DNA of 64,000 nt from Paucisalibacillus algeriensis (GCF_000577245.1 NZ_CBYO010000011.1:62001-126000); one strand, 5' to 3'. Positions 28,104 through 37,928 are shown, counted from the stretch's first letter. Numbers and translations: made by a program. Notes: generated by a model from the letters alone, not told the origin.

Positions 28104-29357
28104 TCACCTTTCTGTTAGAAAATCATGTAAAATTGTCGATTCCCTAGATAAATTGAATTCCTCGTGCAAAGCGTTTACGGCTTTATAAACATCTTTGTTG
28201 GGAATCAAGACCCAAATTGTAGTGTGGCTATCAGCAGATTGTAATATTTGAACTCCTTGCCCAGTTAATGCCTGCACAATTCTTGAGGCAACCCCAGGAA
28301 CACCTGTCATACCGGCACCAACTACAGAAACCTTTGTGCAGTCCTTCATTACGTTCGGCTTGAAGCCGTTCTCTTTTAGTATTGCAGTTGCCTTCTTCGT
28401 TTGTACATCTGGTACAGTGTAAACCACACCCGTAGGATATATATTAATAAAATCGATTGATATTCCAGCATCTGCCATTGCTCTAAATACTTCGGATTGC
28501 ATTCGATAGGCTTCTTTTTCCTTGGTTTGAACTTTTATCTGTGAAATATTTGCTAGATGAGCTATCCCTGTTACTAAGCGATCAGACACATCCACTCCTA
28601 GAGTTTTACTAGTTTCTGTGGTTACTAAAGTTCCTCCACTTTTTTCATATGTTGAGCGAACAAGAATTGGAACTTTTGCATGCATCGCTATTTCCACCGC
28701 TCTTGGATGTATCACTTTAGCACCTTGATATGCTAGGTTGCATATCTCCCGATAGGACACAATATCTAATGCACGTGCGTTTTTTACTACTCTTGGATCT
28801 GCTGTCATGATCCCATTAACATCTGTAAATATTTCAATTCTACTTGCTTTCAGCGCAGCACCTAACGCAGCGGCTGATGTATCGCTTCCACCACGACCTA
28901 GAGTTGTGAGTTCTCCAAGTGCATTTTTTCCTTGAAAGCCTGCCACTACTACTACATCGTATTGTTTAAATTCATTCTGTATACGTGTTGGATTAACTTC
29001 TTTTATTTTTGCTTGATTATAATCTGCATTTGTTAAAATACCAGCTTGCGCTCCAGTTAACGCAACAGATTTTATCGATTTCTTTTTTAATTCATTTGAT
29101 AATACAACAGAGGAAATAATCTCTCCACAAGCCATAAGCATATCCAGTTCTCGACTTGTGATAGAATGCTCTGGAAAATCAACTAAATCTAAAAGAGAAT
29201 CAGTTGCATAGGCACTCGGCCTCCTACCTAATGCAGATACAACGACTACAAGCTTAAAACCATCTATTACTGCTTTTTCTATATGGTTAATTACATGTTC
29301 CCTAGATTGTTTATCTTGTACAGAAGTTCCACCAAATTTTTGAACTAATATCTGCAC
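28104..29357 (-). CDS. dapG: Aspartate kinase I DapG
   Basis: DapG phosphorylates aspartate, the first step of the aspartate pathway. The 417-residue product has the kinase motif VQKFGGTSV at the N terminus, the TLGRGGSDTSAAALGA segment, and two C-terminal ACT domains (from about residue 275) that carry feedback control, by diaminopimelate in B. subtilis DapG. The start is GTG at 29357, 7 nt after GAGGTG. It lies 27 nt after asd. No separate alpha/beta internal start was assessed. Confidence 0.95.
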   Translation of the reverse strand: MQILVQKFGGTSVQDKQSREHVINHIEKAVIDGFKLVVVVSALGRRPSAYATDSLLDLVDFPEHSITSRELDMLMACGEIISSVVLSNELKKKSIKSVALTGAQAGILTNADYNQAKIKEVNPTRIQNEFKQYDVVVVAGFQGKNALGELTTLGRGGSDTSAAALGAALKASRIEIFTDVNGIMTADPRVVKNARALDIVSYREICNLAYQGAKVIHPRAVEIAMHAKVPILVRSTYEKSGGTLVTTETSKTLGVDVSDRLVTGIAHLANISQIKVQTKEKEAYRMQSEVFRAMADAGISIDFINIYPTGVVYTVPDVQTKKATAILKENGFKPNVMKDCTKVSVVGAGMTGVPGVASRIVQALTGQGVQILQSADSHTTIWVLIPNKDVYKAVNALHEEFNLSRESTILHDFLTER

Positions 29358-29384
29358 ACTTTGACACCTCTACCTAACTTTAGT

Positions 29385-30434
29385 TTATTTTAATAGCATC
29401 CCCTTTTCTAGAACACGTTCAGCTATCTGTACTGTATTCCATGCAGCACCTTTAAGCAAGTTGTCAGATACCACCCACATATGGAAACCATTATCCTGAT
29501 CCAAGTCTTTTCTTACTCGACCAACAAACACATCCGTTTTACCAGCAGCACTGAGTGGCGTTGGATAAACTTGCTCACTAGGATCATCCTGTAATGTTAT
29601 ACCATCTGCATTACTTAATACTCTCCATAAGTCTTCCGTGGTTAAACCTTCTTGCTCTACTTCAATATATACACTTTCAGCATGAGAAGTGAAAAACGGA
29701 AGACGAACACAAGTAGCAGTAACCTGAAGTTCGGGGGCATGCATGATTTTCTTTGTTTCGTTAATCATTTTCATTTCCTCAAATGTATATCCATTATCTT
29801 GGAACAAATCAATTTGAGGTAATGCGTTAAAAGCAATTGGGTAATGCTTTTTATCCGCTTTTACTGGTAATAATTCTGGATTTATTTCTTCCTCATTTAA
29901 GAAATTTTCAGCTTGTGATCGTAACTCTTCAACTGCTTGATTTCCTGCACCAGACACAGCCTGATACGTCGAAACAATCACTCTTTTTAAACCAAAGGCA
30001 TCTTGTATTGGTTTAAGAGCAGCTACCATCTGAATGGTAGAACAATTTGGATTAGCTATGATGCCTTTATGATTAGCTAAATCTTCTCCATTTACCTCCG
30101 GAACGACAAGTGGTACATTCTCATCCATACGATAAGCACTTGTATTATCCACGACAACAACACCTCGTTTAACTGCTTCAGGAGCTAATTGTTTTGAAAC
30201 CGCTCCTCCAGCAGAAAACAAAGCTATATCTATATCTATAAAACTATCATTCGTTGCTTCTTCGACAGTTATTTCATTACCCTTAAAATCAACCGTAGTA
30301 CCAGCTGAACGCTTTGAGGAGAGAAGCTTTAATTGTTGGACCGGAAAATTCTTTTCCTCTAATAGTTTTACAATTTTTTGACCTACTGCACCTGTTGCAC
30401 CAACTACCGCTACATTATAAGTTTTTTGTGTCAT
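29385..30434 (-). CDS. asd: Aspartate-semialdehyde dehydrogenase Asd
   Basis: Asd reduces aspartyl phosphate to aspartate semialdehyde with NADPH. The 349-residue product has the cofactor loop GATGAVG (12-18) and the catalytic C131 in NPNCSTIQ, with downstream substrate residues in VSTYQAVSGAG. AAGGAG precedes the ATG. It sits between dpaB and dapG; in B. subtilis this gene is transcribed both with spoVF and from its own promoter. A T-rich -10-like TATGAT lies just upstream here, but its -35 is poor. Confidence 0.97.
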   Translation of the reverse strand: MTQKTYNVAVVGATGAVGQKIVKLLEEKNFPVQQLKLLSSKRSAGTTVDFKGNEITVEEATNDSFIDIDIALFSAGGAVSKQLAPEAVKRGVVVVDNTSAYRMDENVPLVVPEVNGEDLANHKGIIANPNCSTIQMVAALKPIQDAFGLKRVIVSTYQAVSGAGNQAVEELRSQAENFLNEEEINPELLPVKADKKHYPIAFNALPQIDLFQDNGYTFEEMKMINETKKIMHAPELQVTATCVRLPFFTSHAESVYIEVEQEGLTTEDLWRVLSNADGITLQDDPSEQVYPTPLSAAGKTDVFVGRVRKDLDQDNGFHMWVVSDNLLKGAAWNTVQIAERVLEKGMLLK

Positions 30435-30511
30435 GATGATGACTCCTTCCTCAGACGGATAATTTAATTTTCAAAATCACTTTAATTCTTAAGATTTTAT
30501 TTTATCATAAA

Positions 30512-31102
30512 CTATTCTGAGAATGGAATTAAAACTGGTTGCAATTGTTTACCTTCTAAAGCAGATTTAATTGAATCTGGTAATAAATCCATCTTTGCTA
30601 CTAAAGAATTCGGCTTTTTATAAGGGTCATCCTGACCAAAAGGTACAAAGTATATAAATTTACTAGACATTAGGCGCATTAAATTAACGCCATTCAACCC
30701 TAAAGCATCATTTGTAGAAATTCCTAACACTACGGGACTACCGTTTCTCATGGTTGCTTTCGCAGCCATTAATGGTGGAGAATCAGTTTGGGCATTAGCA
30801 AACTTACTCATGGAATTACCTGTTATCGGAGCGATTACCATACAATCTAGAGGGTTTTTGGGTCCAAGTGGTTCAGCACCTGGCATCGTTGATATTACCT
30901 CTTTACCAGTAATTTCTTCAATTCTTGCAATATGATCCTTAGCCTTTCCAAACTTTGTATCAATATTTGCAACTGTGTAAGTTACCACTGGAACAACTTC
31001 TGCACCAAGTTCCATCAAACGTTCCATTGGACCGAAAACCGCTTCATATGTGCAGTGGGAGCCAGTAACTCCAAAACCAATTCTTTTCCCTTTTAAGTCC
31101 AT
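30512..31102 (-). CDS. dpaB: Dipicolinate synthase subunit B (SpoVFB)
   Basis: Subunit B of the mother-cell enzyme that makes dipicolinic acid, the main small molecule of the spore core. The 196-residue product is a flavoprotein-fold protein (GFGVTGSHCTYEAVFGPM at the N terminus; CMVIAPITGNSMSKFANA). Its ATG overlaps the dpaA end by 10 nt, so the subunits are translationally coupled. The sigma-K promoter upstream of dpaA drives both. Confidence 0.95.
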   Translation of the reverse strand: MDLKGKRIGFGVTGSHCTYEAVFGPMERLMELGAEVVPVVTYTVANIDTKFGKAKDHIARIEEITGKEVISTMPGAEPLGPKNPLDCMVIAPITGNSMSKFANAQTDSPPLMAAKATMRNGSPVVLGISTNDALGLNGVNLMRLMSSKFIYFVPFGQDDPYKKPNSLVAKMDLLPDSIKSALEGKQLQPVLIPFSE

Positions 31103-31986
31103 CCCAATAACTCCTTTTCCTTTGTTAATATTTGAATAATAACGTCTGCAAGTATTTTACCAGCTGTTTTAGGTGCTACAATACTAGGCAAACTACGAGC
31201 TAAAATAGCTTCTATTCCTCTTTGTTTTGCGTAGTCAAAATCCGTTCCACCAGGTTTTGATGCCAAATCAATAATCACTGCATTTGATGGAAGATTTTGT
31301 ATCGCTTCCTTTGTAATAACCATTGCCGGTATCGTATTAATTAACAAATCACATTCACTTGTATACTCTGGTAATTTATTTAGTTCAATTGGAGTTAATC
31401 CCATTTCTGTAATTCTAGCAAGATCCGTTGATTTTCTTGTTGCTACAGATACCTTTGCACCTAAAGCAGCAAACTTATTAGCAACAGTATTACCAACTCT
31501 ACCAAACCCTGTAACAATTACTCTTGAAGAATGAATCGTATAATCCGTATTCTCAATTGCCATCATAATAGTTCCTTCAGCTGTCGGAATTGAATTGTAA
31601 ATTGCCACATCATCTCGGTCTAGTAAAGGGATTAACGATGTTTTAGTCTTTGTTGTTATTTCCGTTAAGTGGTCGTTCGCTATTCCTGTAAATACTACCG
31701 CCTTCTCTTTTAATCTACGGAACCAGGCTTCCGTAATGCGAATTTCTTCTATAGAAAAAACAGTTTCAACTTTTCCTTCCTCATCAGTACCTGTGATTGG
31801 TAATATGACAATATCTAATTCCTCACAATTTAGATCTTCGAATTCAGTCTGGTTTAACCCGGTAAAGCTTTGTTCCAACTTATCATAGCCGACCAAAATA
31901 AGTTCTATATTTTCAATAGCTTGTAGCTGCCTAATTAATTCTAAATATCTCGCATCCCCGCCTATTACAGCTATTAATAATTTCAT
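31093..31986 (-). CDS. dpaA: Dipicolinate synthase subunit A (SpoVFA)
   Basis: Subunit A, 297 residues, the B. subtilis length. The N-terminal domain (MKLLIAVIGGDARYLELIRQL) is followed by a Rossmann fold with SSRVIVTGFGRVGNTVANKF, which would bind NAD(P)H for conversion of the DapA product to dipicolinate. The start at 31986 is preceded by GGAGGG 11 nt upstream; the alternative GTG at 31998 directly abuts that site. A consensus sigma-K promoter lies about 80 nt upstream. Confidence 0.95.
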   Translation of the reverse strand: MKLLIAVIGGDARYLELIRQLQAIENIELILVGYDKLEQSFTGLNQTEFEDLNCEELDIVILPITGTDEEGKVETVFSIEEIRITEAWFRRLKEKAVVFTGIANDHLTEITTKTKTSLIPLLDRDDVAIYNSIPTAEGTIMMAIENTDYTIHSSRVIVTGFGRVGNTVANKFAALGAKVSVATRKSTDLARITEMGLTPIELNKLPEYTSECDLLINTIPAMVITKEAIQNLPSNAVIIDLASKPGGTDFDYAKQRGIEAILARSLPSIVAPKTAGKILADVIIQILTKEKELLGWT

Positions 31987-32068
31987 TACTAAGAACACCC
32001 TCCAACTTCAGAATAAATAGATCCATGACAACATTGTTTTTCATAGTTAGTTAAATCATTTTTCTTAA

Positions 32069-32095
32069 TAGCTTATGTTCTAATAGGCGGTTAGT
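32069..32095 (-). promoter_or_regulatory. Sigma-K promoter of dpaAB
   Basis: The minus strand reads AC, 16 nt, CATAAGCTA, an exact match to the sigma-K pattern (AC, N16-17, CATANNNTA). In B. subtilis spoVF is sigma-K dependent, so position and role agree. Confidence 0.65.
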
Positions 32096-32118
32096 GAATA
32101 TTTGTTGGTAAAATACAG

Positions 32119-32152
32119 AAAAAAGGCTAGTATCTTTACTCCGATACTAGCC
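32119..32152 (-). terminator. Terminator of ymxH
   Basis: The 10-bp perfect stem GGCTAGTATC / GATACTAGCC is followed by TTTTTT on the minus strand, 11 nt after the ymxH stop. Confidence 0.88.
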
Positions 32153-32162
32153 CTTACCCAAA

Positions 32163-32396
32163 TTATTCTGCTTCAATCATAATCATATCCTCACCAATTT
32201 TACGGATTGAATTCCAGTGTATCTTGGCTACTTCACCTTCTTTTTTCAATCCAAACCATTTATAGTTTGGTAAGATAAAGGAGTGTATTTGACCAGTGTG
32301 CTCATCAATCTCCAAATCGGTTTGCCCCAGAACTCCTAAACGTTTTCCATTGGAAATATTAACTATTTCTTTATTGCTAATATCATTATAACGCAT
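32163..32396 (-). CDS. ymxH: YlmC/YmxH family PRC-barrel sporulation protein
   Basis: A 77-residue PRC-barrel protein (NISNGKRLGVLGQTDLEIDEHTGQI; LPNYKWFGL) of the YlmC/YmxH family. It is associated with sporulation by family and location next to spoVF; a molecular role is not known. GGAGGTGG precedes the ATG. A 15-bp palindrome (32441-32455) lies upstream and could be an operator. Confidence 0.88.
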   Translation of the reverse strand: MRYNDISNKEIVNISNGKRLGVLGQTDLEIDEHTGQIHSFILPNYKWFGLKKEGEVAKIHWNSIRKIGEDMIMIEAE

Positions 32397-32440
32397 TCAT
32401 CCACCTCCATATCTTACGGTTACTTCATATATATGCTTAA

Positions 32441-32455
32441 GAATACCTGGTATTC
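32441..32455. promoter_or_regulatory. 15-bp palindrome upstream of ymxH
   Basis: GAATACCTGGTATTC is a perfect inverted repeat around one central base, about 45 nt upstream of the ymxH ATG. A dyad of this kind is often an operator; no regulator can be named. Confidence 0.35.
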
Positions 32456-32743
32456 CCTCATCTGCTACTTGGGTCTGTGAAGTTATAATTAGTACTCTTC
32501 TATCTGTATCAAGACTAACTATTCAAGTTAATTACCAATAAAAGTTAGAAAATGTCACACTAATTTTCGTTATCCATATTCTATAACACGAAACAGTTAT
32601 GTAATAAATTATTAAGAAAAGACCACCGAAACTACAATAGAAAATCCCTTATCTATAATAAAATAGCATATCAATAGGAAAACCCAATGATATGCTCTCA
32701 ATTACAAATTTTTAGTTGTATATTGGCTGTATTCCTACAGTTT

Positions 32744-33118
32744 ATTGAAACTGTGCGGTACTAGGAATTTAGTTAGAACAACATACCCGCTATGGAAATA
32801 CACTCAGCTTTCCGCGGGCGGCTGGTGAGCCTCCTCGAAAAATAAAAAACAATTTTCTTCTTGCGATGTTAATGCTGCCGAAGCTTTCCTTGTCCTGCGG
32901 GAATAGAACTTGTCCGAAGACCCGCAAAAGATGCATGTTCAAGTAGTACCCTGGTTGAGGCCGTGCCCGCGGCAAGGCAGACACTGCGAAGGTATTTTCG
33001 AGCAGATGTCGCCCCTTTACTGGAAGTGAAAGCGGAGTATTCTGCCGGAGCGGTATCGTAACACTTCACTACTCAATTTAAATTATGGAGAAGACAATAG
33101 TTGTTACCGCACAGCTTA
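32744..33118. repeat. Repeat element B (MITE-like, terminal inverted repeats)
   Basis: About 375 bp, related to element A at 5181-5610 and in the same orientation. The ends are the inverted repeat CTGTGCGGTA (32751-32760) and TACCGCACAG (33105-33114). The left side shares CGGCTGGTGAGC, CTCCTCGAAA and CTGCCGAAG with A. The right side contains CGAGCAGATGTCGCCCC, the reverse complement of a stretch found in the left arm of A. No transposase is present. An extra inverted copy of the end (ACAGTTTATTGAAACTGT, 32737-32754) sits at the outer left edge. Confidence 0.75.
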
Positions 33119-33189
33119 TATCTACAAATAGGTAAATTCCAGGAATAGCAAAAATCTATTAGGAAAAGCCTATTTATTTTAATTGATAT

Positions 33190-34410
33190 TTAAACTATTT
33201 TTGGTGCAATTAATGCTGTTGAAGGTTCAACACCAAATGTAAAATCAATTACCTCGCGAATAGAATCATGACTCACCGCATCAATTTCTTGAATCATTTC
33301 GTCTAAGGAACGATGACGCTGTAAGAGGAGTTCATTTTTTCCATTTCTACTCATTCGACTATTCGTGCTTTCCAAACTTAGCATTAGACTGCCTTTTAAT
33401 TGTTCCTTACTATTTCTTAACTCTTTATCGTTTAACCCTTTTTCCTTCATGGATAGGATTGTACTTTCGATAGTTTCTTGTAATAGTGGTAATTGGTCCT
33501 TCCCTGTTCCAGCGTATATGGTTAATAAACCATGATCTAAGAAAGAAGAGTGATAAGAGAATACGGAGTATGCAAGTCCTCGCTTTTCCCGGACTTCTTG
33601 GAACAGTCTTGAACTCATGCTGCCGCCAAGAACATTATTTAAAATAATTAAGCTGTAAATATTCTTTGCTCCTAACGGTAAACCGTTGTAACCGATGCAT
33701 AAATGAGCTTGTTCTGTATCTTTATGACGCTCAATTTTTTCACTTAAGAAATTAGGCTTCTGAATTTTTGAACGCTCAAATATGGAACCGTAATGACCAA
33801 AATAGCTCTCCACTCTCGATATAAAATCAGTTTCTACATTCCCAGCTACCGAGACAACTACATTCTCTGGTATATATTGCGTATGTATATATTCTCTTAA
33901 CGTATCAGGAGTAAATGTTTTTAAATGATCTTCTGTTCCTAAAATAGGAAACCCTAATGGATGACGTCCATAGGACGCTCTTGCTAATAAATCGTGTACA
34001 ATGTCATCTGGTGTATCCTCATACATTTTTATTTCTTCATATACTACTTTTTTTTCACGTTCCATTTCCTCCGGATCAAATGCCGAATTAAAGAACATAT
34101 CTGCCAAAACTTCTAATGCATAATCTTTATGAGTATCTAGGACCCTAGCATAAAAACAAGTATATTCTTTTGAAGTAAAGGCATTAACCTGTCCACCAAT
34201 TGCATCGAAAGCTTCGGCAATATCTGACGCTGAGCGTGTTTCTGTACCTTTAAAAAACATGTGCTCCAAAAAGTGTGAGATTCCATTATTTAATTCATTT
34301 TCGTTTCTTGAACCCGTCCTTACCCAAATACCAATTGTAACTGATCTAACTGCTGGTATTTTTTCTAAGACAATGCGAATGCCATTATTACTAGTATGTT
34401 TTTCAATCAA
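33190..34410 (-). CDS. mlpA: M16 family zinc protease MlpA (YmxG)
   Basis: A 406-residue processing-peptidase-like M16 protein. The zinc motif is intact (H46-F-L-E-H50), with VVYEEIKMYED about 76 residues on supplying the third ligand, and the C-terminal half has GGSMSSRLFQEVREKRGLAYS. B. subtilis MlpA was linked to control of extracellular protease (aprE) expression. The start is TTG at 34410 (MIEKHTSNNG), 7 nt after AGGAGG. It lies 20 nt after ylxY and is probably its operon partner. Confidence 0.92.
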   Translation of the reverse strand: MIEKHTSNNGIRIVLEKIPAVRSVTIGIWVRTGSRNENELNNGISHFLEHMFFKGTETRSASDIAEAFDAIGGQVNAFTSKEYTCFYARVLDTHKDYALEVLADMFFNSAFDPEEMEREKKVVYEEIKMYEDTPDDIVHDLLARASYGRHPLGFPILGTEDHLKTFTPDTLREYIHTQYIPENVVVSVAGNVETDFISRVESYFGHYGSIFERSKIQKPNFLSEKIERHKDTEQAHLCIGYNGLPLGAKNIYSLIILNNVLGGSMSSRLFQEVREKRGLAYSVFSYHSSFLDHGLLTIYAGTGKDQLPLLQETIESTILSMKEKGLNDKELRNSKEQLKGSLMLSLESTNSRMSRNGKNELLLQRHRSLDEMIQEIDAVSHDSIREVIDFTFGVEPSTALIAPKIV

Positions 34411-34430
34411 ATTAGTTCCTCCTGTAAAAA

Positions 34431-35384
34431 CTATCGAGTTTCAGATAATAATTTATCAATAGTACCTATTTTATAGTCTTTCGCTTTAATTTCTTTTATT
34501 AGTGATGGTAGTCCTTGAACAATAGAAGGAGTGGGATGCATTAATATGGTTGCACCTGGATGGATTTTTCCCATCACTCGATTAATCATAACATTTACTG
34601 TCGGATTCTTCCAATCTACGGTGTCTACCGTCCATAAGATTGTATTCATCTTTAACTCATCCGCAACAACAACCACTTCTTCTGAGAAGCTCCCACTAGG
34701 TGGGGCAAACCACTTTGGCCTCTTACCGGTAATCGCATAAATTACATCATTGGTATCCTTTATTTGGTTTACAATCTCTGTTCTACTTAATCTTGCCATA
34801 TCTGGGTGATTGTAAGCATGGTTACCAATAGTATGTCCTTGTTCCAAAATCATTTTCACATAATCTACATTATCCTTAGCCCATTTCCCTTCAAGAAAAA
34901 ACGTTGCTTTTATTTTATGTTCATTAAGGATGTTTAGGATTTCAGGGATATGCTCTGTTCCCCAGGATACATTGATTAAAAAAGATACCATCTGCTTATC
35001 TGGATGACCACGGTATATTGGAGCTGCTTCTAAATCCTCGAGTGAAATCTTTGGTGCTATTTGTTTATAGACAAGTAAATTCTCATTAAATTTACCTTCT
35101 TTTTTCATTCTCAAATACGATGCATCTACATCAACTTGGCGCCCATTTCTCCCAGGTGTTTTTTTCCATACAGGATCGATATAAGCATCTTTTGGTTCAT
35201 CATGATAGGAAGTACTTTTTTCTTGGATTTCTTTATAAAGTGGATCTTCCTCAGATTTAACGACAGGAAGTTGAGAAAAAACAGCTTCATCTTCCATTTT
35301 GAAAGGATTAACATTTATATTAAATGAAAGCAGTACAATAATTACAAAAACAACTAAGTTAATATAATTCCGATAGTTATACAT
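34431..35384 (-). CDS. ylxY: YlxY polysaccharide deacetylase-like protein
   Basis: A 317-residue secreted or membrane-anchored protein with an N-terminal hydrophobic segment (about residues 7-23) and a NodB-type domain from about residue 135. The second metal motif is present (GNHAYNHPDMARLS), but the usual catalytic T-F-D-D-G motif reads FLINVSWG, so the base and metal aspartates are missing. As far as I recall, B. subtilis YlxY shows the same change, so loss of deacetylase activity may be general here. The start at 35384 has GGGAGGAG upstream. It lies between pnp and mlpA as in B. subtilis. Confidence 0.88.
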   Translation of the reverse strand: MYNYRNYINLVVFVIIVLLSFNINVNPFKMEDEAVFSQLPVVKSEEDPLYKEIQEKSTSYHDEPKDAYIDPVWKKTPGRNGRQVDVDASYLRMKKEGKFNENLLVYKQIAPKISLEDLEAAPIYRGHPDKQMVSFLINVSWGTEHIPEILNILNEHKIKATFFLEGKWAKDNVDYVKMILEQGHTIGNHAYNHPDMARLSRTEIVNQIKDTNDVIYAITGKRPKWFAPPSGSFSEEVVVVADELKMNTILWTVDTVDWKNPTVNVMINRVMGKIHPGATILMHPTPSIVQGLPSLIKEIKAKDYKIGTIDKLLSETR

Positions 35385-35543
35385 ATAATCACTCCTCCCT
35401 CTCATTTATATGAGTGAGGAGGACAAGATATGAAAATCTAAAGCAGAAACACGATCCAATTATGCATAAGTATTGGTACCTTTATGTATCCTTTTCATGA
35501 GATGGAATGCATAAGCTAATATATTGAGGAATATCTATGTAAT

Positions 35544-35572
35544 AAAAAAAGAAACTGGATTTCCAGCTTCTT
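35544..35572 (-). terminator. Terminator of pnp
   Basis: The 9-bp stem AGAAGCTGG / CCAGTTTCT (one G-T pair) with a 4-nt loop and TTTTTT, 8 nt after the pnp stop. Confidence 0.88.
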
Positions 35573-35579
35573 ATTAATA

Positions 35580-37694
35580 TTACAGTGTTGATTTTTCAGC
35601 TTTCTCTTTCTGTTCTTTTAGAACAGCTTTACGAGAAAGGTTAACTCTTCCTTGATGATCAATTTCTTTTACTTTTACCATAATCTGATCACCAATCTTA
35701 ACAACATCTTCAACTTTATTTGTTCTCTCTTCAGCAAGTTCTGAAATATGAACTAACCCATCTTTACCTTTGAAGATTTCTACAAATGCACCAAACTTTT
35801 CAATACGTTTCACTGTACCTAAGTAGACTTGACCAACTTCTACTTCTCGTACAATATCTTCAATAATATTTTTAGCTTTTTCATTCATTTCTGGATCTGT
35901 TGATGAAATGAAGACACTACCATCTTGTTCAATATCAATCTTAACGCCAGTTTCTTCAATAATCTTATTGATTTGCTTACCGCTTGGCCCTATTACATCT
36001 CGGATCTTATCTGGATTAATACTCATTGTTAAAATCTTTGGAGCATATTCTGATAATTGCTCTTTCGGCTTAGAGATTGTTTTCATCATACTTTCTAAAA
36101 TTTGCATACGTCCTTTTTTCGCTTGAGTAAGGGCTTCTTCTAGGATTTCTCTTGAAAGACCATCAATTTTGATGTCCATTTGTAGCGCTGTAACACCTTT
36201 TTCAGTTCCAGCAACCTTAAAGTCCATATCGCCTAATGCATCTTCCATTCCTTGAATATCTGTTAGAATCGTATAATCATCGCCAGATTTAACAAGTCCC
36301 ATTGCGATACCTGCAACTGGTGCTTTTATCGGTACACCTGCATCCATCATAGCTAATGTACTTGCACAAATACTCGCCTGAGACGTTGAACCATTTGATT
36401 CTAACACTTCTGATACTAGTCGCATTGTATATGGAAAATCCTTCTCTGAAGGAATTACTTTTTCTAGTGCTCTTTCACCGAGAGCTCCATGCCCTATTTC
36501 CCGGCGACCAGGTCCACGCATTGGTCCTGTTTCCCCAACACTATATTGAGGGAAATTGTAGTGGTGCATAAATCGTTTAGATTCTTCTAAATCTAATCCA
36601 TCTAAAATTTGCACATCACCTAGTGCACCCAGTGTACATACACTTAATGCTTGTGTTTGTCCTCTTGTGAATAGACCAGATCCGTGTGTTCTTGGAAGTA
36701 CTCCGATTCGGGAAGATAATGGGCGTATTTCATCCGGTTTACGACCATCTGGACGAATCTTTTCTTTTGTTATTAATCGACGTACTTCTTCTTTAACCAT
36801 TTTATCAAGGATAGAACTTACTTGTTTGACAACATCAGATTCTTCTTCCTGATAACTAGTTAAAATATCAGCTTTTACTTCACTAATAGCAGTTTCTCTT
36901 GCATGCTTTTCCTTCACTTGGATCGCAGCAAGTAATTTTTCATGTGCTTCAGCTTCTACTTTTGTTTTTAACTCTTGATCAAGTTCAAATAATACAACTT
37001 CCGATTTTTCGGGTTGAATAGCTTGTACAATTTCTTCTTGGAATGCAACAAGTCGCTTAATTTCATTATGACCAAACATAATAGCTTCCAGCATTATTTC
37101 TTCAGGTACTTCATTTGCACCTGCTTCAACCATATTTATTGCATCCTTTGTTCCAGCAACAGTTAGTTCAATATCGCTCTGGGCCTCTTGCTCAACAGTT
37201 GGATTAATAATAAATTCGCCATTAACTCTACCAACATGAACCCCTGCAATTGGTTGTTCAAATGGAATATTAGAGATGGATAGTGCAATGGATGAACCAA
37301 CCATAGCAGCAATTTCAGTAGAGCAGTCTTGATCTACACTCATTACTGTACTTATGACTTGTACTTCATTGCGGAAGCCATCAGGGAATAAAGGTCGAAT
37401 TGGTCTGTCAATTAATCTTGATGCCAAGATAGCCTTTTCACTTGGTCTACCTTCTCTTTTGATAAACCCGCCAGGAATTTTACCTACTGCATATAGACGT
37501 TCTTCATAATTTACTGTTAATGGAAAGAAAGGCAAATCCTTTGGCTCCTTAGATGCAGTGGCAACACTAAGAACAGACGAATCACCATATTGCACCATAC
37601 AAGCTCCACCAGCTTGCTTTGCTAATTCTCCAATTTCAACAACAAATGGTTTTCCGGCTATTTCTGTGGAGAATACTTGTTTTTCAATCGCCAT
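35580..37694 (-). CDS. pnp: Polynucleotide phosphorylase
   Basis: PNPase degrades RNA 3' to 5' using phosphate. The 704-residue product has two RNase PH-like domains ([12 protein letters not shown] in the first; [10 protein letters not shown] in the second), a KH domain ([20 protein letters not shown]) and an S1 domain ([20 protein letters not shown]) near the C terminus. The start at 37694 ([12 protein letters not shown]) has AAAGGAG 11 nt upstream; the ATG at 37715 overlaps that site. It follows rpsO, whose terminator lies between them. Confidence 0.97.
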   Translation of the reverse strand: MAIEKQVFSTEIAGKPFVVEIGELAKQAGGACMVQYGDSSVLSVATASKEPKDLPFFPLTVNYEERLYAVGKIPGGFIKREGRPSEKAILASRLIDRPIRPLFPDGFRNEVQVISTVMSVDQDCSTEIAAMVGSSIALSISNIPFEQPIAGVHVGRVNGEFIINPTVEQEAQSDIELTVAGTKDAINMVEAGANEVPEEIMLEAIMFGHNEIKRLVAFQEEIVQAIQPEKSEVVLFELDQELKTKVEAEAHEKLLAAIQVKEKHARETAISEVKADILTSYQEEESDVVKQVSSILDKMVKEEVRRLITKEKIRPDGRKPDEIRPLSSRIGVLPRTHGSGLFTRGQTQALSVCTLGALGDVQILDGLDLEESKRFMHHYNFPQYSVGETGPMRGPGRREIGHGALGERALEKVIPSEKDFPYTMRLVSEVLESNGSTSQASICASTLAMMDAGVPIKAPVAGIAMGLVKSGDDYTILTDIQGMEDALGDMDFKVAGTEKGVTALQMDIKIDGLSREILEEALTQAKKGRMQILESMMKTISKPKEQLSEYAPKILTMSINPDKIRDVIGPSGKQINKIIEETGVKIDIEQDGSVFISSTDPEMNEKAKNIIEDIVREVEVGQVYLGTVKRIEKFGAFVEIFKGKDGLVHISELAEERTNKVEDVVKIGDQIMVKVKEIDHQGRVNLSRKAVLKEQKEKAEKSTL

Positions 37695-37897
37695 TATTAC
37701 TAAAACTCCTTTCATAAAACACTTCTATATTTATTTTATACTTATTAAACTCTAATGTAAATTTTATCACTGGTTAATTACCTATCGAATGATAAGTCAG
37801 TATGTCTTTTCATGATTTTTGTAAAAATCTGTGCGTCCTAAGAGAGACTGCTGATAATATGTGTTACCTATATGTATGTAAAACAGGATAAACGTAG

Positions 37898-37925
37898 AAA
37901 AAAAGCAGGATTACTCCTGCTTTTT
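37898..37925 (-). terminator. Terminator of rpsO
   Basis: The 11-bp stem AAAAAGCAGGA / TCCTGCTTTTT with a 4-nt loop, right after the rpsO stop. Confidence 0.9.
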
Positions 37926-37928
37926 ACA

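Larger units (their letters stand above)
32397..33189. other. Gene-free interval between ymxH and mlpA with repeat element B
   Basis: No credible gene. From left to right it has the ymxH upstream region with a palindrome at 32441-32455, about 290 bp of AT-rich DNA, the element at 32744-33118, and a short AT-rich stretch after the mlpA stop with only a weak hairpin (TAGGC / CCTA) as a possible terminator. Short open frames inside the element (32790-33069) are not supported. Confidence 0.75.

Noticed and set aside
30435-30511. Lysine riboswitch or strong own promoter before asd
   Set aside because: The interval is only 77 bp, far too short for a lysine riboswitch, and the TATGAT -10 candidate lacks a convincing -35.
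32790-33069. Two overlapping open frames inside element B
   Set aside because: Low-complexity products, frames not shared with element A, and the region is a repeat.
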